A stretch of DNA of 64,000 bases from an uncultured Amylibacter sp. (GCA_959347425.1 OY365741.1:2275034-2339033); one strand, 5' to 3'; positions 38,760-49,024 are shown, numbered from the stretch's first letter. Notes: generated by a model from the letters alone, not told the origin. Numbers and translations: made by a program.

Positions 38760-38940
38760 AGTTTTCTCCTATATTGCGGTGTTGTGCTTCCAATGTTTTG
38801 TTGGCAGAATCGTATAGTGGGAGATTTTATGGATTAAACAAGCGTTAAATGTGGGGGGTTTTTGAAAAAAATTATAAAGCGTTGATATTGTGGGGTTTTT
38901 TTTAATGATTAGAAAACAATTAAAAAAAATTAGAAACCGC

Positions 38941-38968
38941 TTGACACACCCCCAAAACTATGTCTATT
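38941..38968 (+). promoter_or_regulatory. Promoter of the giant Cys-rich lipoprotein
   Basis: ACCGCTTGACA with -35 TTGACA at 38941-38946, 16-nt spacer, TCTATT at 38963-38968, preceded by long A-tracts resembling an UP element. The layout, flanks (CTATTGTGAAAAG versus TTATTGTGGGAAA) and leader (AAAGGACACGCC) match the promoter at 4820. Confidence 0.65.
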
Positions 38969-38997
38969 GTGAAAAGACAACCCCCAAAGGACACGCC

Positions 38998-41900
38998 ATG
39001 ACTTATATCAAAACCCTAATCATCCTTACTGGGCTTGCTTTATTGACCGCTTGTGCTGGGGGCGTTACTATTAACCCGACCGTGAATAATAACACAATCG
39101 TCGTTCCGTGTGAGACGAATCCCTATGGTGCGACCTGCACGGGAACGGAAATTAACACCCGCCGTCGTGAAATTATCACCGATTGTCGTGCCGATGACTC
39201 GGGCGAGCTTTGCGATGATGCGACCACATTTGTTTGCACGGATGATCCTGAGGATAGGCTTTGCGATGACATTAAGGAATATGTAGACCAACGCGAGGTT
39301 GTTGCGGTTGTGGAACAATGCACAAAGACGAAAGAGGAGTGTGATAGGGAGGCTTTGATGATGACTTGCGGTGCAAACCCGTTTGCCACGGGGTGTGAGG
39401 CGGATTATGGCGACCAGCGTAAAACCGCTTGCCAAATGTTTGGCACGGATGCGGGCGGGCATGCCACTTGCGCACCCAGCCTTGCCTCTTTTTGTACTAT
39501 AACCGACCCGTTTGCCCATGCGGGGTGTGATGATGTGGCGAATATAAACGCGGATATAAGAACACCCTATTGCCAAACCCCTGCCACGGCTTGGGATGGG
39601 GAATGTATGGATACAACGCATGGGGCGGTGAGTGTCACGCGATTGATCGCTTGCCAAATGTTTGGCACGAATACGGACACGGGCGGGCATGCCACTTGCG
39701 CACCCAGCCTTGCCTCTTTTTGTACTATAACCGACCCGTTTGCCTATGCGGGGTGCAAGGATGTGGAGGGGATTGCAAGGGTGCGAATGATGTATTGCCA
39801 AACCCCCGCCACGGCTTGGGATGGGGAATGTATGGAGACAACGCATGGCACGGTTGATGCCACGCGAGTGACGGCTTGTGAAATGTTTGGCACGAACACA
39901 AGCATGGGCGGTGATGATAGTTGTAAGACCAGCCTTACCACCGCTTGCGATATACGGGATCCGTTTGCCCATGCGGGGTGTAATAATGTGGAAGGGATTG
40001 CAGGGGTGCGAGTGATGTATTGCCAAACCCCCGCCACAGCTTGGGATGGGGAATGTATGGATGGCATGCATGGCACGGTTGATGCCACGCGAGTGACGGC
40101 TTGCCAAATGTTTGGCACGGACACGGGCGGTGATAATAGTTGCGCGGGCAGCCTTGCCTCTTCTTGTACTATAACCGACCCGTTTATCTATCCGGGGTGC
40201 GATAATGTGGCAAATATAAACGCGGATATAAGAACACCCTATTGCCAAACCCCCGCGAACGCTTGGGATGAGGAATGTATGGATGGCATGCATGGGGCGG
40301 TGAATACCACGCGAGTGATGGCTTGCCAAATGTTTGGCACGGGCATGGGCGGTGATGATAGTTGCGCGGGCAGCCTTGCCACCGTGTGTGATGATATAGC
40401 CAACCCGTTTATCTATGAGGGCTGTGATGATGTGGCGGGTATAGACGATGGGGTGCGAACGATATATTGCCAAACCCCCGCCACGGCTTGGGATGAGGAA
40501 TGTATGGATGGCATGCATGGCACTGTGACCACCACGCGAGTGACCGCTTGTGAAATGTTTGGCACGGATACAGGCATGGGCGGTGATGATAGTTGCAAGA
40601 CCAGCCTTATCACCGCTTGCGATATACGAGACCCGTTTGCCTATACAGGGTGTAATAATGTGGAGGGGATTGCAGGGGTGCGAGTGATGTATTGTGAAAC
40701 CCCCGCCACGGCTTGGGATGAGGAATGCATGGAAACAACGCATGGTGCAGTTACGATGAAGCGGGGTGATGCCTGTTTGAAGTTTGGCATTGATACAACC
40801 AGGGGCGGGCATGTCAGTTGCGTTGGCAATACACTTGCCGAGTCGTCCTGTGCATTAAATCCGTTTCACCCTGCGAATCGGGGCTGTGCCATTCTTACCG
40901 AATTCCCAATGATTGTGAAAACTTATTGCAGGGACACGAACCCAAGAAACCGCGAATGCAGGGCGAAGACCAGTGCTTGGGTGCGGAGCTTTGGTGCGGG
41001 TAAAGCCCCACCCGCTAGGCTTGACGACACCAACCCCAGAAGACAATTCTTGGTGGGCTTGGCAACAAGGCTGGATACAACGGGGACGACCAGCATACCA
41101 GCCAATGGAAACATTTTCTTGACGCTGGATTCGGCGCGGTATAATGGCGAGCCTTTGGGCGGGACTCGCGATGTCAGCGATGGTGTTGCTGCCTTTTTTG
41201 ATAATAGTGACACTAATAACGATACTATAGGTGTTTATTACGCGGGGATTCTGTCTGGTACAGATTTGGGCGCACCCCTGAAGCAAGCCACTGGAACGGG
41301 CACATGGTACGGGCAAATTAGCACCATTCTTGTTGGCTTTCGGGATATCAACAAAAAAGATTTCGTGTTAAAGATTACTTTTGGTGCGAAGGCTGGGGTT
41401 GATGGCTCTGCGGGTTCAATAGAGGGAATTGTTCAATCAGATACAAGCAGCAGCACTAACCACTATCAGTTGACTGGTACTTATGATGCTGGTGGGGTTA
41501 TCACAGGCGAGGTTATTTTTGGGGCATTCACGGGGAGTCTTGCCCAAGACAACCTAGCGACAACAATCACCCCCAACGGAATTCTTACAGGGTTGATTGG
41601 CGAACAGGGCGCGGTTGGGGTTTTCCTTGCTGCGGATGCGGGTAGTACAAAAGACAATATAATAGGTGCCACGAGCGGTGGCTACGTTGGTGGGTTTGTT
41701 GCCGCTCCTGCTCTGCCCGATGTGGATCATGCCGCTTGGGTGGCTAGTTTTGGCGAAAATCCCCCTCTTCTGCTTGCTTCCAATCTTGCCCCCACCACGG
41801 GAAACAAATTTTTGCAAGGCACGGAAACAGGGCTGAATCGATCGGGTTTGAGCAGCCTTGAGGCTGACGGTTTTAACTTTCAAACTGCCACCTACAATGG

Positions 41901-42495
41901 CATAGGTTTTGGCGGGAGTGCAACTGAAGGCGTGGCATTTCAATATGGCAATATCGGGGGCAAGCGTTATTATTATGCTGGGCTTTTATCAGGCACAAAT
42001 TTGGGACTGCCTTTGTCCGCAGTGACAAATGCAACGTGGTATGGACGGATTGTAGTTCTACAAAATCGGGCGTGGTATCTTACTCCTGCTGGTAAAATAT
42101 ATGGCGATATTGACCTTACTGTTAATTATGACGGAAACAACAACGGGACAATCCGCGGGAGTTATGGTGAATATACTGTTAATGGAACTTTTGATTCTAA
42201 CGGTATTATGGGTGGCAATGTGACAAGATCTAAAATAGACACGTACACGAGGCTGACCTTCGTAGGAGATACTACCGCTACTACACCAACTACTTACAGT
42301 TTCACAAGGAGAATCGTTGGGCTTTTAACAGGTCTTATCGGGAAGACAGAGGCTGTTGGCGTGTTTATTGGTCAGGATTTTATGGATTATGATGATAGGC
42401 CTAGACAATTAGATGCAAATCAAAACACTTTTAAATTTCCTGCTACGAAGGTCGGATTTGCTGGTGGGTTTATCGCGCGGTCTACAGTACCGTAA
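38998..42495 (+). CDS. Giant Cys-rich tandem-repeat lipoprotein with TbpB-like barrels
   Basis: Start ATG 38998 follows AAAGGACACGCC; an upstream in-frame ATG overlaps the promoter. 1165 residues. Lipoprotein signal LLTAC-AGG (Cys19). After a Cys-rich lead (20-143), six near-identical 74-75-residue units occupy about residues 144-591. Each has ACQMFGT, GGxxSC, LASFCTITDPFxxxGC and YCQTPATAWDGECMD and is encoded by 222-225-bp DNA repeats. Two glycine-rich barrel domains follow (about 630-905 and 910-1165) with AGILSGTDLGAPL, GLIGEQGAVGVFL and GGFVA, TbpB-like in pattern. It is a paralogue of the 4883 gene and probably a long disulfide-rich stalk displaying barrels at the surface. Confidence 0.8.
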   Translation: MTYIKTLIILTGLALLTACAGGVTINPTVNNNTIVVPCETNPYGATCTGTEINTRRREIITDCRADDSGELCDDATTFVCTDDPEDRLCDDIKEYVDQREVVAVVEQCTKTKEECDREALMMTCGANPFATGCEADYGDQRKTACQMFGTDAGGHATCAPSLASFCTITDPFAHAGCDDVANINADIRTPYCQTPATAWDGECMDTTHGAVSVTRLIACQMFGTNTDTGGHATCAPSLASFCTITDPFAYAGCKDVEGIARVRMMYCQTPATAWDGECMETTHGTVDATRVTACEMFGTNTSMGGDDSCKTSLTTACDIRDPFAHAGCNNVEGIAGVRVMYCQTPATAWDGECMDGMHGTVDATRVTACQMFGTDTGGDNSCAGSLASSCTITDPFIYPGCDNVANINADIRTPYCQTPANAWDEECMDGMHGAVNTTRVMACQMFGTGMGGDDSCAGSLATVCDDIANPFIYEGCDDVAGIDDGVRTIYCQTPATAWDEECMDGMHGTVTTTRVTACEMFGTDTGMGGDDSCKTSLITACDIRDPFAYTGCNNVEGIAGVRVMYCETPATAWDEECMETTHGAVTMKRGDACLKFGIDTTRGGHVSCVGNTLAESSCALNPFHPANRGCAILTEFPMIVKTYCRDTNPRNRECRAKTSAWVRSFGAGKAPPARLDDTNPRRQFLVGLATRLDTTGTTSIPANGNIFLTLDSARYNGEPLGGTRDVSDGVAAFFDNSDTNNDTIGVYYAGILSGTDLGAPLKQATGTGTWYGQISTILVGFRDINKKDFVLKITFGAKAGVDGSAGSIEGIVQSDTSSSTNHYQLTGTYDAGGVITGEVIFGAFTGSLAQDNLATTITPNGILTGLIGEQGAVGVFLAADAGSTKDNIIGATSGGYVGGFVAAPALPDVDHAAWVASFGENPPLLLASNLAPTTGNKFLQGTETGLNRSGLSSLEADGFNFQTATYNGIGFGGSATEGVAFQYGNIGGKRYYYAGLLSGTNLGLPLSAVTNATWYGRIVVLQNRAWYLTPAGKIYGDIDLTVNYDGNNNGTIRGSYGEYTVNGTFDSNGIMGGNVTRSKIDTYTRLTFVGDTTATTPTTYSFTRRIVGLLTGLIGKTEAVGVFIGQDFMDYDDRPRQLDANQNTFKFPATKVGFAGGFIARSTVP
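39427..40770 (+). repeat. Six in-frame 222-225-bp tandem repeats within the lipoprotein gene
   Basis: Unit starts (gcttg[cc/tg]aaatgtttgg) at 39427, 39649, 39874, 40099, 40321 and 40546; a degenerate seventh begins at 40771. Long tracts are identical between units, so recombination or slippage could change copy number in steps of 74-75 codons without breaking the frame. Confidence 0.9.
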
Positions 42496-42512
42496 TAACT
42501 AATCGTTAATCG

Positions 42513-44006
42513 TTAGTAAGAAAGCGTCGCCTGAACCGCCCTATCCCAATCGGCCAATCGCCTTGCTCTATCATCCGCCTCCATTGTCGGGGTGAACTGG
42601 CGTTCGCACTGCCACAACCCGGCAAAGCCCGCCTGGTCTGGATAAATCCCCGCCCGCATGCCCGCCAACCACGCCGCGCCCAAGGCTGTGGATTCCAGCA
42701 CCCTCGGTCTATCCACCTTTGCCCCCAATATATCCGATAAAAACTGCATGGCATAGCCATTCGCGCTCATCCCGCCATCCACACGCAGGATATTATCGCC
42801 CGAACCAGCACCAGAATCCGCATCACCCCCCATATCCGCCCGCATAGCCGCCACCAAATCGCGGGTTTGAAACCCGACCGCTTGCAAGGCCGCCCGCGCC
42901 AGCTCTGCCCTGCCCGTATCGCGGGTTAATCCATAAACCGCCCCCCGCGCCCCAGCAGCCCAATACGGCGCACCCAAACCCGTGAAGGCTGGCACAATCA
43001 CGACTCGGCTATCGGTGCGTGCGGACTCCGCCAGTGCCACAGTCTCCCCCGCTTCGCCTATCATCTGCAAGCCGTCACGCAACCATTGCACAACCGCGCC
43101 CGCCATAAATATAGAGCCCTCCAAAGCATAGCTGGTCTGCCCGTCCAGCCGATACGCGATAGTTGTCAGCAACCGATTATTGGAGGCAACCGCCCGCGAA
43201 CCCGTGTTTAACAAGGCAAAACACCCCGTGCCATAGGTGGATTTCACCATCCCCCGCGTGAAACACCCCTGCCCCATAGCCGCCGCCTGCTGGTCACCTG
43301 CTACACCCAATATCGGCAGCCTCGCCCCGAAAATATCCACGCCCGTCGTGCCAAAATCGGCGGCGCAATCGCAAACCTCGGGCAACATAGCCATTGGGAT
43401 ATTGAACATATCGCACAACTCGCGCGACCACTCGCCCCGATGAATATCGTATAGCATCGTCCGCGCGGCGTTCGTCGCGTCCGTCTTATGCGACTGCCCT
43501 TTTGTTAACCGCCAAATCAGATAGGAATCAATCGTGCCAAAGCATAAATGCCCCTCTTCCGCCCGTTTCTGTGCACCCTCCACGTGCCGCAAAATCCACG
43601 CGATTTTGGTTGCAGAAAAATACGGGTCGGGCAATAACCCCGTGCGGGCGGTTATGGTTTGTTCGTCCAATTTCGCGCAATCGTCCGCCGTGCGCCTGTC
43701 CTGCCAGACTATCGCAGGATGGATGGGTTTGCCCGTAGACCGCTCCCAAACCACCGTTGTTTCACGCTGGTTTGTTATGCCAATAGCGGTTATATCGCGC
43801 CCATCCAGCCCCGCATGTAGCAGAGCCAACCGCCCCGTATCAACCACCGTTTGCCAGATTTCCAGTGGGTCGTGTTCTACCCACCCCGATTGAGGGAAGG
43901 ATTGGGTGAATTCTTGGGCGGCCTGCCCTTTGATTTGGAATGTTTCGTTGAATATAAGGGCGCGGGTGGAGGTCGTGCCTTGGTCTATGGTTAATATGTG
44001 TTTCAT
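42513..44006 (-). CDS. glpK: Glycerol kinase
   Basis: ATP-dependent phosphorylation of glycerol to glycerol 3-phosphate. 497 residues: [15 protein letters not shown] phosphate loop, [28 protein letters not shown]-type [14 protein letters not shown] near the C-terminus. It is usually adjacent to glpD; here the two are both on the minus strand but separated by a 2.8-kb plus-strand defence-like module. A TTAATCG repeat lies just beyond its stop (42498-42517). Confidence 0.96.
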   Translation of the reverse strand: MKHILTIDQGTTSTRALIFNETFQIKGQAAQEFTQSFPQSGWVEHDPLEIWQTVVDTGRLALLHAGLDGRDITAIGITNQRETTVVWERSTGKPIHPAIVWQDRRTADDCAKLDEQTITARTGLLPDPYFSATKIAWILRHVEGAQKRAEEGHLCFGTIDSYLIWRLTKGQSHKTDATNAARTMLYDIHRGEWSRELCDMFNIPMAMLPEVCDCAADFGTTGVDIFGARLPILGVAGDQQAAAMGQGCFTRGMVKSTYGTGCFALLNTGSRAVASNNRLLTTIAYRLDGQTSYALEGSIFMAGAVVQWLRDGLQMIGEAGETVALAESARTDSRVVIVPAFTGLGAPYWAAGARGAVYGLTRDTGRAELARAALQAVGFQTRDLVAAMRADMGGDADSGAGSGDNILRVDGGMSANGYAMQFLSDILGAKVDRPRVLESTALGAAWLAGMRAGIYPDQAGFAGLWQCERQFTPTMEADDRARRLADWDRAVQATLSY

Positions 44007-44075
44007 GGGTTTCTCTTTTTATTATGGAGGGTTAGGGTTTTTTATGGGTTTGTCAAGGGGGGATGTGAAAACCGC

Positions 44076-44103
44076 TTGCAATCCGTGGGAAGGTGTGTTT
44101 ATA
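44076..44103 (+). promoter_or_regulatory. Promoter of the OLD-UvrD module
   Basis: ACCGCTTGCAA with -35 TTGCAA at 44076-44081, 16-nt spacer, TTTATA at 44098-44103. The ACCGCTTG context and the leader AAAAGGACACACC are the same as in the two big lipoprotein genes and the sRNA promoters, although the coding sequence downstream looks foreign. Confidence 0.65.
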
Positions 44104-44141
44104 GTAGAAATATAAAATCTAATAACCCAAAAGGACACACC

Positions 44142-45803
44142 ATGTTCATAAAGCAAGTAAATATTGAAAACTTTAAATGTTTCAAAGAATTTTCTCTTGA
44201 ACTTAACGCGAACACGAATATAATTGTCGGCAATAATGAAGCTGGGAAATCCACGATATTGGAGGCAATTCATCTTGCGTTATCGGGTATGTTTAACGGG
44301 CGATATTTAAAGAACGAGCTGTCGCAATATCTTTTTAATAAAGAAGCTGAAAAGGAATATATAGACGGTTTAGACCCCACATCGCCACAAGTTGCACAAG
44401 ACCCGCCACGTATATTGATTGAATTATTTATAGAGGGTGAGGCTTGCCCTGAGCTTAAAGGTACTAATAACAAAGACAGAGAAGATGAGTGCGGTATATT
44501 ATTTTGCATTGAATTTGATGAAAAATATCTACCAGAATATAATAAGCTGGTGGCAACCCACAGTATAAAAACTATTCCAATAGAGTACTATAAGATTAGC
44601 TGGCGTTCATTTGCGGGTGAAGCTATTACGGCTCGGACTATCCCAATAAAACCAGCGTTAATAGATTCTAGTAGCGCACGATTTAGGAACGGGTCAGACG
44701 TTTATATTTCAAAAATCATAAAAGAGAAGCTGGAGGAAAGCGAACGAGTGGCGATTTCACAGGCACATCGGCAGATGAAAGAAACGTTCATGAACACACA
44801 ATCTGTTCGAGATATTAATACTAAAATTGACCGAGACGCAGGTATTACTGATAAAGAAGTAAAAATATCAGTTGATCTTGCCACCCAAAATGCTTGGGAA
44901 ACTAGCCTAATGACCTATCTTAACGATATTCCGTTTCATTATATTGGCAAAGGCGAGCAAAGCATTGTTAAAACCAATCTAGCAATGAGTCATAGCAAGC
45001 CCCCAGAGGCGAATCTTATTTTGCTTGAAGAGCCAGAAAATCATTTATCGCATTCTAAATTAAACGAACTGATAGACAAGATACAAACTAAAGGTGTTGG
45101 CAAGCAAATTATCATATCCACCCATAGCAGTTTTGTTGCTAACAAATTAAATTTGGGGGGATTAATACTTTTAAATAACCCTGATATCGCAAGACTGGAA
45201 GACTTGCTCCCAAAAACACAAGAATTCTTTTCTAAACTGGCTGGGTACGATACATTGCGACTTATCCTTTGTAAAAAGGCTATATTGGTGGAGGGTGGCT
45301 CTGACGAGATGGTTGTGCAAGCAGCTTATATGAAACAAAACGGTGGCAGGTTGCCGATTGAAGATGGTATTGATGTTATATCTGTTGGTACTTCGTTTTT
45401 AAGATTTTTAGAGATAGCCGAAAAAACAAAGAAAAAAGTTGTTGTGGTAACGGATAATGATGGTGATGTTGCTGCTGTAAATAGCAAATATGTTTATTAT
45501 TTGGAAGGGAACAAGAAAGATAATATCAAAATATGTTTTGATGAAACTGAGCATCCTGAGCCCGATGGAGGAATTGAAGGGTTTAACTATAATACTCTGG
45601 AGCCAAGCCTATTGAGAGTAAATAGTAAAGAACTCTTTAATAGCACATTCGGGACGGCTTATGGTACAAACAATGGATTGCTTAAATTCATGAAAAGCCA
45701 TAAAACGGACTGTGCCTTGGACATATTTGATGCCTACGAATCTATAAGATTCCCCCAATACATATTAGATGCCATAGATGCGATTGAAGACGACCATGAA
45801 TAA
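44142..45803 (+). CDS. OLD-family ATPase-TOPRIM nuclease (GajA-like)
   Basis: 553 residues from ATG 44142 behind AAAAGGACACACC; AT-rich. N-terminal ABC-type ATPase: Walker A GNNEAGKST (30-38), a signature-like GKGEQSIVK (269-277), Walker B LILLEEPEN (292-300) and a switch His in STHSS (326-330). C-terminal TOPRIM: ILVEGGSDE with E384 and the acidic TDNDGD (D438, D440, D442). This layout defines OLD nucleases; followed by a UvrD-like helicase it is a class 2 OLD, the arrangement of Gabija GajA. Gabija limits phage by DNA cleavage sensed through nucleotide depletion. It lies between glpK and glpD on the opposite strand. Defence function is inferred. Confidence 0.85.
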   Translation: MFIKQVNIENFKCFKEFSLELNANTNIIVGNNEAGKSTILEAIHLALSGMFNGRYLKNELSQYLFNKEAEKEYIDGLDPTSPQVAQDPPRILIELFIEGEACPELKGTNNKDREDECGILFCIEFDEKYLPEYNKLVATHSIKTIPIEYYKISWRSFAGEAITARTIPIKPALIDSSSARFRNGSDVYISKIIKEKLEESERVAISQAHRQMKETFMNTQSVRDINTKIDRDAGITDKEVKISVDLATQNAWETSLMTYLNDIPFHYIGKGEQSIVKTNLAMSHSKPPEANLILLEEPENHLSHSKLNELIDKIQTKGVGKQIIISTHSSFVANKLNLGGLILLNNPDIARLEDLLPKTQEFFSKLAGYDTLRLILCKKAILVEGGSDEMVVQAAYMKQNGGRLPIEDGIDVISVGTSFLRFLEIAEKTKKKVVVVTDNDGDVAAVNSKYVYYLEGNKKDNIKICFDETEHPEPDGGIEGFNYNTLEPSLLRVNSKELFNSTFGTAYGTNNGLLKFMKSHKTDCALDIFDAYESIRFPQYILDAIDAIEDDHE

Positions 45804-46881
45804 CAAAGTTATTATTGCGGCGGCAGGGTCTGGAAAAACGACTCACCTTGTGGAAGAGGCATTAAAAATTACAGACAAAAAAGTTTTAATCACAACTTTT
45901 ACAATCGCGGCGGAAAAAGAAATACGCGACAAAATTATAGAAGAAAATAATTTTTTGCCTGATAATATCACGGTGCAAACATGGTTTTCGGTTATTCTGC
46001 AACATGGGGTAAGACCTTATCAAAATTATCTTTTTAATGACGATATTAGGGGGATGGCGCGTTTTGAAGAGCGGTGCTCAATTTATACTAAAGGAAGCGA
46101 CATTAGACATTATTATTTTAATAAGAACAGAAAAATATACGCAGACAAAATTTTACAATTTGCCTTGGAGTGCAACCAAGTAAGTGGCGGTAAAGTTATA
46201 GACCGTTTATCCAAGATTTACGCACACCTATTCATAGATGAGGTACAGGATTTAGCTGCATATGACCTTCCTTTCTTAATATTGCTATTTGATTCAAGCA
46301 TCAATACCCTGCTTGTCGGCGATCCACGTCAAGGTACGTATTCAACAAGCAGTGCGCGTAAAAATAAGAAATATTCTAAATCTGGCATTGCTGCATTTTT
46401 TGACGAGATTCCAAATATTGAAATTGATAGGGAAACATACAGGACAAATCATCGTAGCATTCCTGCTCTTTGCGATTTTTCAAACAAACTATATCCCGAT
46501 TATACAAAAACTCAATCGGGTAATGCAACCATTTTTGAACATAATGGTGTTTTTTTGGTACGCAAAAAAGATATACCGCAGTATCTTGAGCAGTATAAAC
46601 CAATGCAACTTAGAGACAGAAAGACAACAAAAAACATTGACACTAATTTTTTAGTTATGAATTTTGGTGAGTCTAAAGGGCAAGAATTTGATAGGGTTCT
46701 TATTTATCCTACAGAAAAAATAAGAAATTGGTTAAAAGATAATACCAGCGAATTAAAACCAATCAGCCGTTCAAAACTATATGTCGCCATTACACGGGCG
46801 CGATACAGCGTTGCCTTTGTTTATGATTACAAAGACGGCGAAATTATTGAGGACTGCACTCCATATACTCCCAATACTTAG
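45796..46881 (+). CDS. Short UvrD-like SF1 helicase (GajB-like)
   Basis: 361 residues, ATG 45796 inside the last codons of the OLD gene (8-bp overlap). SF1A motifs: I AAAGSGKTT (8-16), II LFIDEVQDL, III LLVGDPRQGTYST, IV-like YRTNHRSIP, V GESKGQEFDRVLI and VI KLYVAITRARYSVAF. It is shorter than typical GajB (about 490 residues) and appears to lack much of the 1B/2B insertions. AT-rich like its partner. Pairing with an OLD nuclease makes a Gabija-like system the best guess; an unclassified OLD-helicase pair is the alternative. Confidence 0.82.
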   Translation: MNNKVIIAAAGSGKTTHLVEEALKITDKKVLITTFTIAAEKEIRDKIIEENNFLPDNITVQTWFSVILQHGVRPYQNYLFNDDIRGMARFEERCSIYTKGSDIRHYYFNKNRKIYADKILQFALECNQVSGGKVIDRLSKIYAHLFIDEVQDLAAYDLPFLILLFDSSINTLLVGDPRQGTYSTSSARKNKKYSKSGIAAFFDEIPNIEIDRETYRTNHRSIPALCDFSNKLYPDYTKTQSGNATIFEHNGVFLVRKKDIPQYLEQYKPMQLRDRKTTKNIDTNFLVMNFGESKGQEFDRVLIYPTEKIRNWLKDNTSELKPISRSKLYVAITRARYSVAFVYDYKDGEIIEDCTPYTPNT

Positions 46882-46894
46882 TGCAAGTTAGTCG

Positions 46895-48448
46895 CTATCC
46901 CCCTTTTTTCATATATCCATCCAACGTTGCCACCTGCGTTTCGCTTAACCGCAAGCCCAGTTTGCTGCGTCGCCAAACGATATCCTCTGCCGTTTGTGCG
47001 AACTCGTGGGCTATCAAATAATCCACCTCTTTAGCATGCAGGGTCGCGCCGAAATCCGTGCCCAAATCGCCCTGCCCCCGTGCCGTGCCCAGCATATCCC
47101 ACGCGGACAAACCATAGGCAGAAAACAACCGTTCCGCCCAATCCGCATCCAAAAACGGGTAATCTTTGTGTAGTTTTTTAACCAGCCCCGCACGGTCGTT
47201 CAGGGCAAAATCACCACCTTTTAACGGCGCGGTTGCCGTCCAAGCCGCGTTCATTTTCAAATAAGGCGATAATCGCGTCAAGGTGGCCTCTGCCAATCGC
47301 CTATGCGTGGTGATTTTACCGCCAAACACGCTGATAACGGGCGCACCCCCGCCCTTAACACCCCCCGCATCCAGTTCCAAAACATAGTCGCGGGTGGCGG
47401 CGGTCGCGTCCTCTGCCCCAAAATTATCACCTTCATTATACAACGCCCGCAACCCGGCATAATGGCTGATAATATCCTTACGGGTCAAGGGTTTGGCGAA
47501 ATAACGGGAGGCTTTGGCGCACAAATAATCCATCTCCGCTTCACTGCAAACGGGGGGGCTGACATCGTCCATTGCAACCTCGGTCGTGCCGATAAGCGTG
47601 AAATCGCGCTGATACGGAATGGCAAAAATAATCCGCCCATCGTCGCCTTGGAAAAAATAACATTTATCGTGGGGGTAGAGCCGTTTGGTGATGATATGAC
47701 TGCCTTTGACCAGCCGAATTTTGGAATTGGAAACCGTGCCAATATCTGGCAAAATACGGCTCGCATGACCGCCCGTGGCGTTTATTAAGGCGCGGGCTTC
47801 ATAGGTTTGCGTGGCGGTTTTCACCTGCCATAGGTTGTTTTTTCTCTCCGCACCCGTAACACGGGTTCGCGTCATAACCCGCCCGCCCCGCGCCACGATA
47901 TCAACCGCCATCAAAACCACCAAACGCGCGTCATCAACCCAACAATCAGAGTACTCAAAGGCTCGGTTCAAGGCGGGTTTCAAGGGCGCACCTTCGGGTG
48001 TATTCGGCAATCTCAGCGTCCGGGTGGGTGGCAGGATTTTCCGCGCCCCAAGCGTATCATACAGAGCCAACCCCGCACGGATTATCCACGCAGGGCGGCG
48101 ACCTTTTAGCAGGCGGAGCAGTCGCCCAGCAGGAGTATCCGTGGCGAACCGCATGTTTTTATCAATCGGCAGAATGAACCGCAAAGGCCAGCAAATATGG
48201 GGCATGTTTTGCAATAAAACCTCCCGCTCACGCAATGAATCGCGCACCAGTTTGAATTCAAAGTATTCTAAATAACGCAACCCGCCGTGGAATAATTTCG
48301 TGGATTTGGAGGAGGTTTCACTGGCTAAATCGCCTTTTTCTATTAATAAAACCGACAGCCCGCGTCCCACGGCATCGCGGGCTATGGCGGTGCCGTTGAC
48401 TCCGCCGCCGATGATAATCAGGTCTAATGGGGGTGAGGGTGTGGTCAT
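46895..48448 (-). CDS. glpD: Glycerol-3-phosphate dehydrogenase, aerobic
   Basis: Membrane-associated FAD enzyme oxidising glycerol 3-phosphate to DHAP and passing electrons to quinone. 517 residues: FAD motif DLIIIGGGVNGTAIARDA, SSKSTKLFHGGLRYLEY, FAIPYQRDFTLIGTTE, VFGGKITTHRRLAE. It ends 13 bp from the convergent helicase stop. It should form a glp operon with glpK but the OLD-UvrD module interrupts it. Confidence 0.95.
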   Translation of the reverse strand: MTTPSPPLDLIIIGGGVNGTAIARDAVGRGLSVLLIEKGDLASETSSKSTKLFHGGLRYLEYFEFKLVRDSLREREVLLQNMPHICWPLRFILPIDKNMRFATDTPAGRLLRLLKGRRPAWIIRAGLALYDTLGARKILPPTRTLRLPNTPEGAPLKPALNRAFEYSDCWVDDARLVVLMAVDIVARGGRVMTRTRVTGAERKNNLWQVKTATQTYEARALINATGGHASRILPDIGTVSNSKIRLVKGSHIITKRLYPHDKCYFFQGDDGRIIFAIPYQRDFTLIGTTEVAMDDVSPPVCSEAEMDYLCAKASRYFAKPLTRKDIISHYAGLRALYNEGDNFGAEDATAATRDYVLELDAGGVKGGGAPVISVFGGKITTHRRLAEATLTRLSPYLKMNAAWTATAPLKGGDFALNDRAGLVKKLHKDYPFLDADWAERLFSAYGLSAWDMLGTARGQGDLGTDFGATLHAKEVDYLIAHEFAQTAEDIVWRRSKLGLRLSETQVATLDGYMKKGG

Positions 48449-48480
48449 TCGGCGGAGTATAGTGGGTTTTTATTGGATTG

Positions 48481-49020
48481 TGAATAGTTATTAGTTGTTA
48501 GTTATTAGTTATTAGTTATTAGTTGTTAGTTATGCCCTGCGGGTCTTCGTCATCGCGACATAGGGCAGTTGAACCTGCCCGCAAATTAAAATAATGAGTG
48601 CCGACCAGCGTGGTCTTTTGTGCGTAGCCCCCACTTCGTGAGGGCATGCCAAAAGCCCTTTGGTTACAAGATGATAATGGTTCTATAAAATTACTATCTG
48701 GAATAACAAGACGTTAGATTGGATTATTTGCAAAGAATACTTGGGAATTGGTGATAGGCAATTTCTAAATTTATTTAGGCTTTGCCTAGATGCTTGGATA
48801 GGCTTTAGCCAAAAATCCCCGTCCAGCTCTCCGCAGGAGGGGTGGGCGGGTGGGCAACCGAACGCAGTGAGGGCGCAAGCAAAAACCTCTATCCCCAACT
48901 CCTAATAACCAACCTCTAATCCCTAATAACCAATAATTCATCCCTAATAACTAATAACTAACAACTAATAACTAACAACTAAAACCCCTTTACAAACAAC
49001 CCAATCCCGCCTAAACTCCC
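48481..49020. repeat. Family A repeat (full) with mini-hairpin and simple repeats
   Basis: TTAGTTGTTAGTTATTAG units (48485-48530); family A in inverse orientation (about 48531-48900) carrying an inserted mini-hairpin GGGCAG-TTGAAC-CTGCCC (48563-48580). Segments: cgaccagcgtggtcttttgtgcgtagccccc, aaagccctttggttacaag, tggaataacaagacgttag, caaagaatacttgggaattgg, taaatttatttaggctttgcc and gcgcaagcaaaaacctctatc; then actaataactaac runs to about 48990. No gene is seen. It contains the upstream region of glpD. Confidence 0.75.
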
Positions 49021-49024
49021 CCCT

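Noticed and set aside
39040..40812. A 590-codon open frame on the minus strand opposite the giant lipoprotein
   Set aside because: It exists only because the 222-225-bp repeats are multiples of three and lack stops in that frame. It has no ribosome-binding site, and the plus-strand frame has a promoter, signal peptide and homologous domains.
43998..44141. N-terminal extension of the OLD ATPase from an upstream ATG
   Set aside because: It would cover the promoter and run over the glpK start. ATG 44142 has the AAAAGGACACACC leader and starts at the conserved FIKQVNIENFKCF motif.
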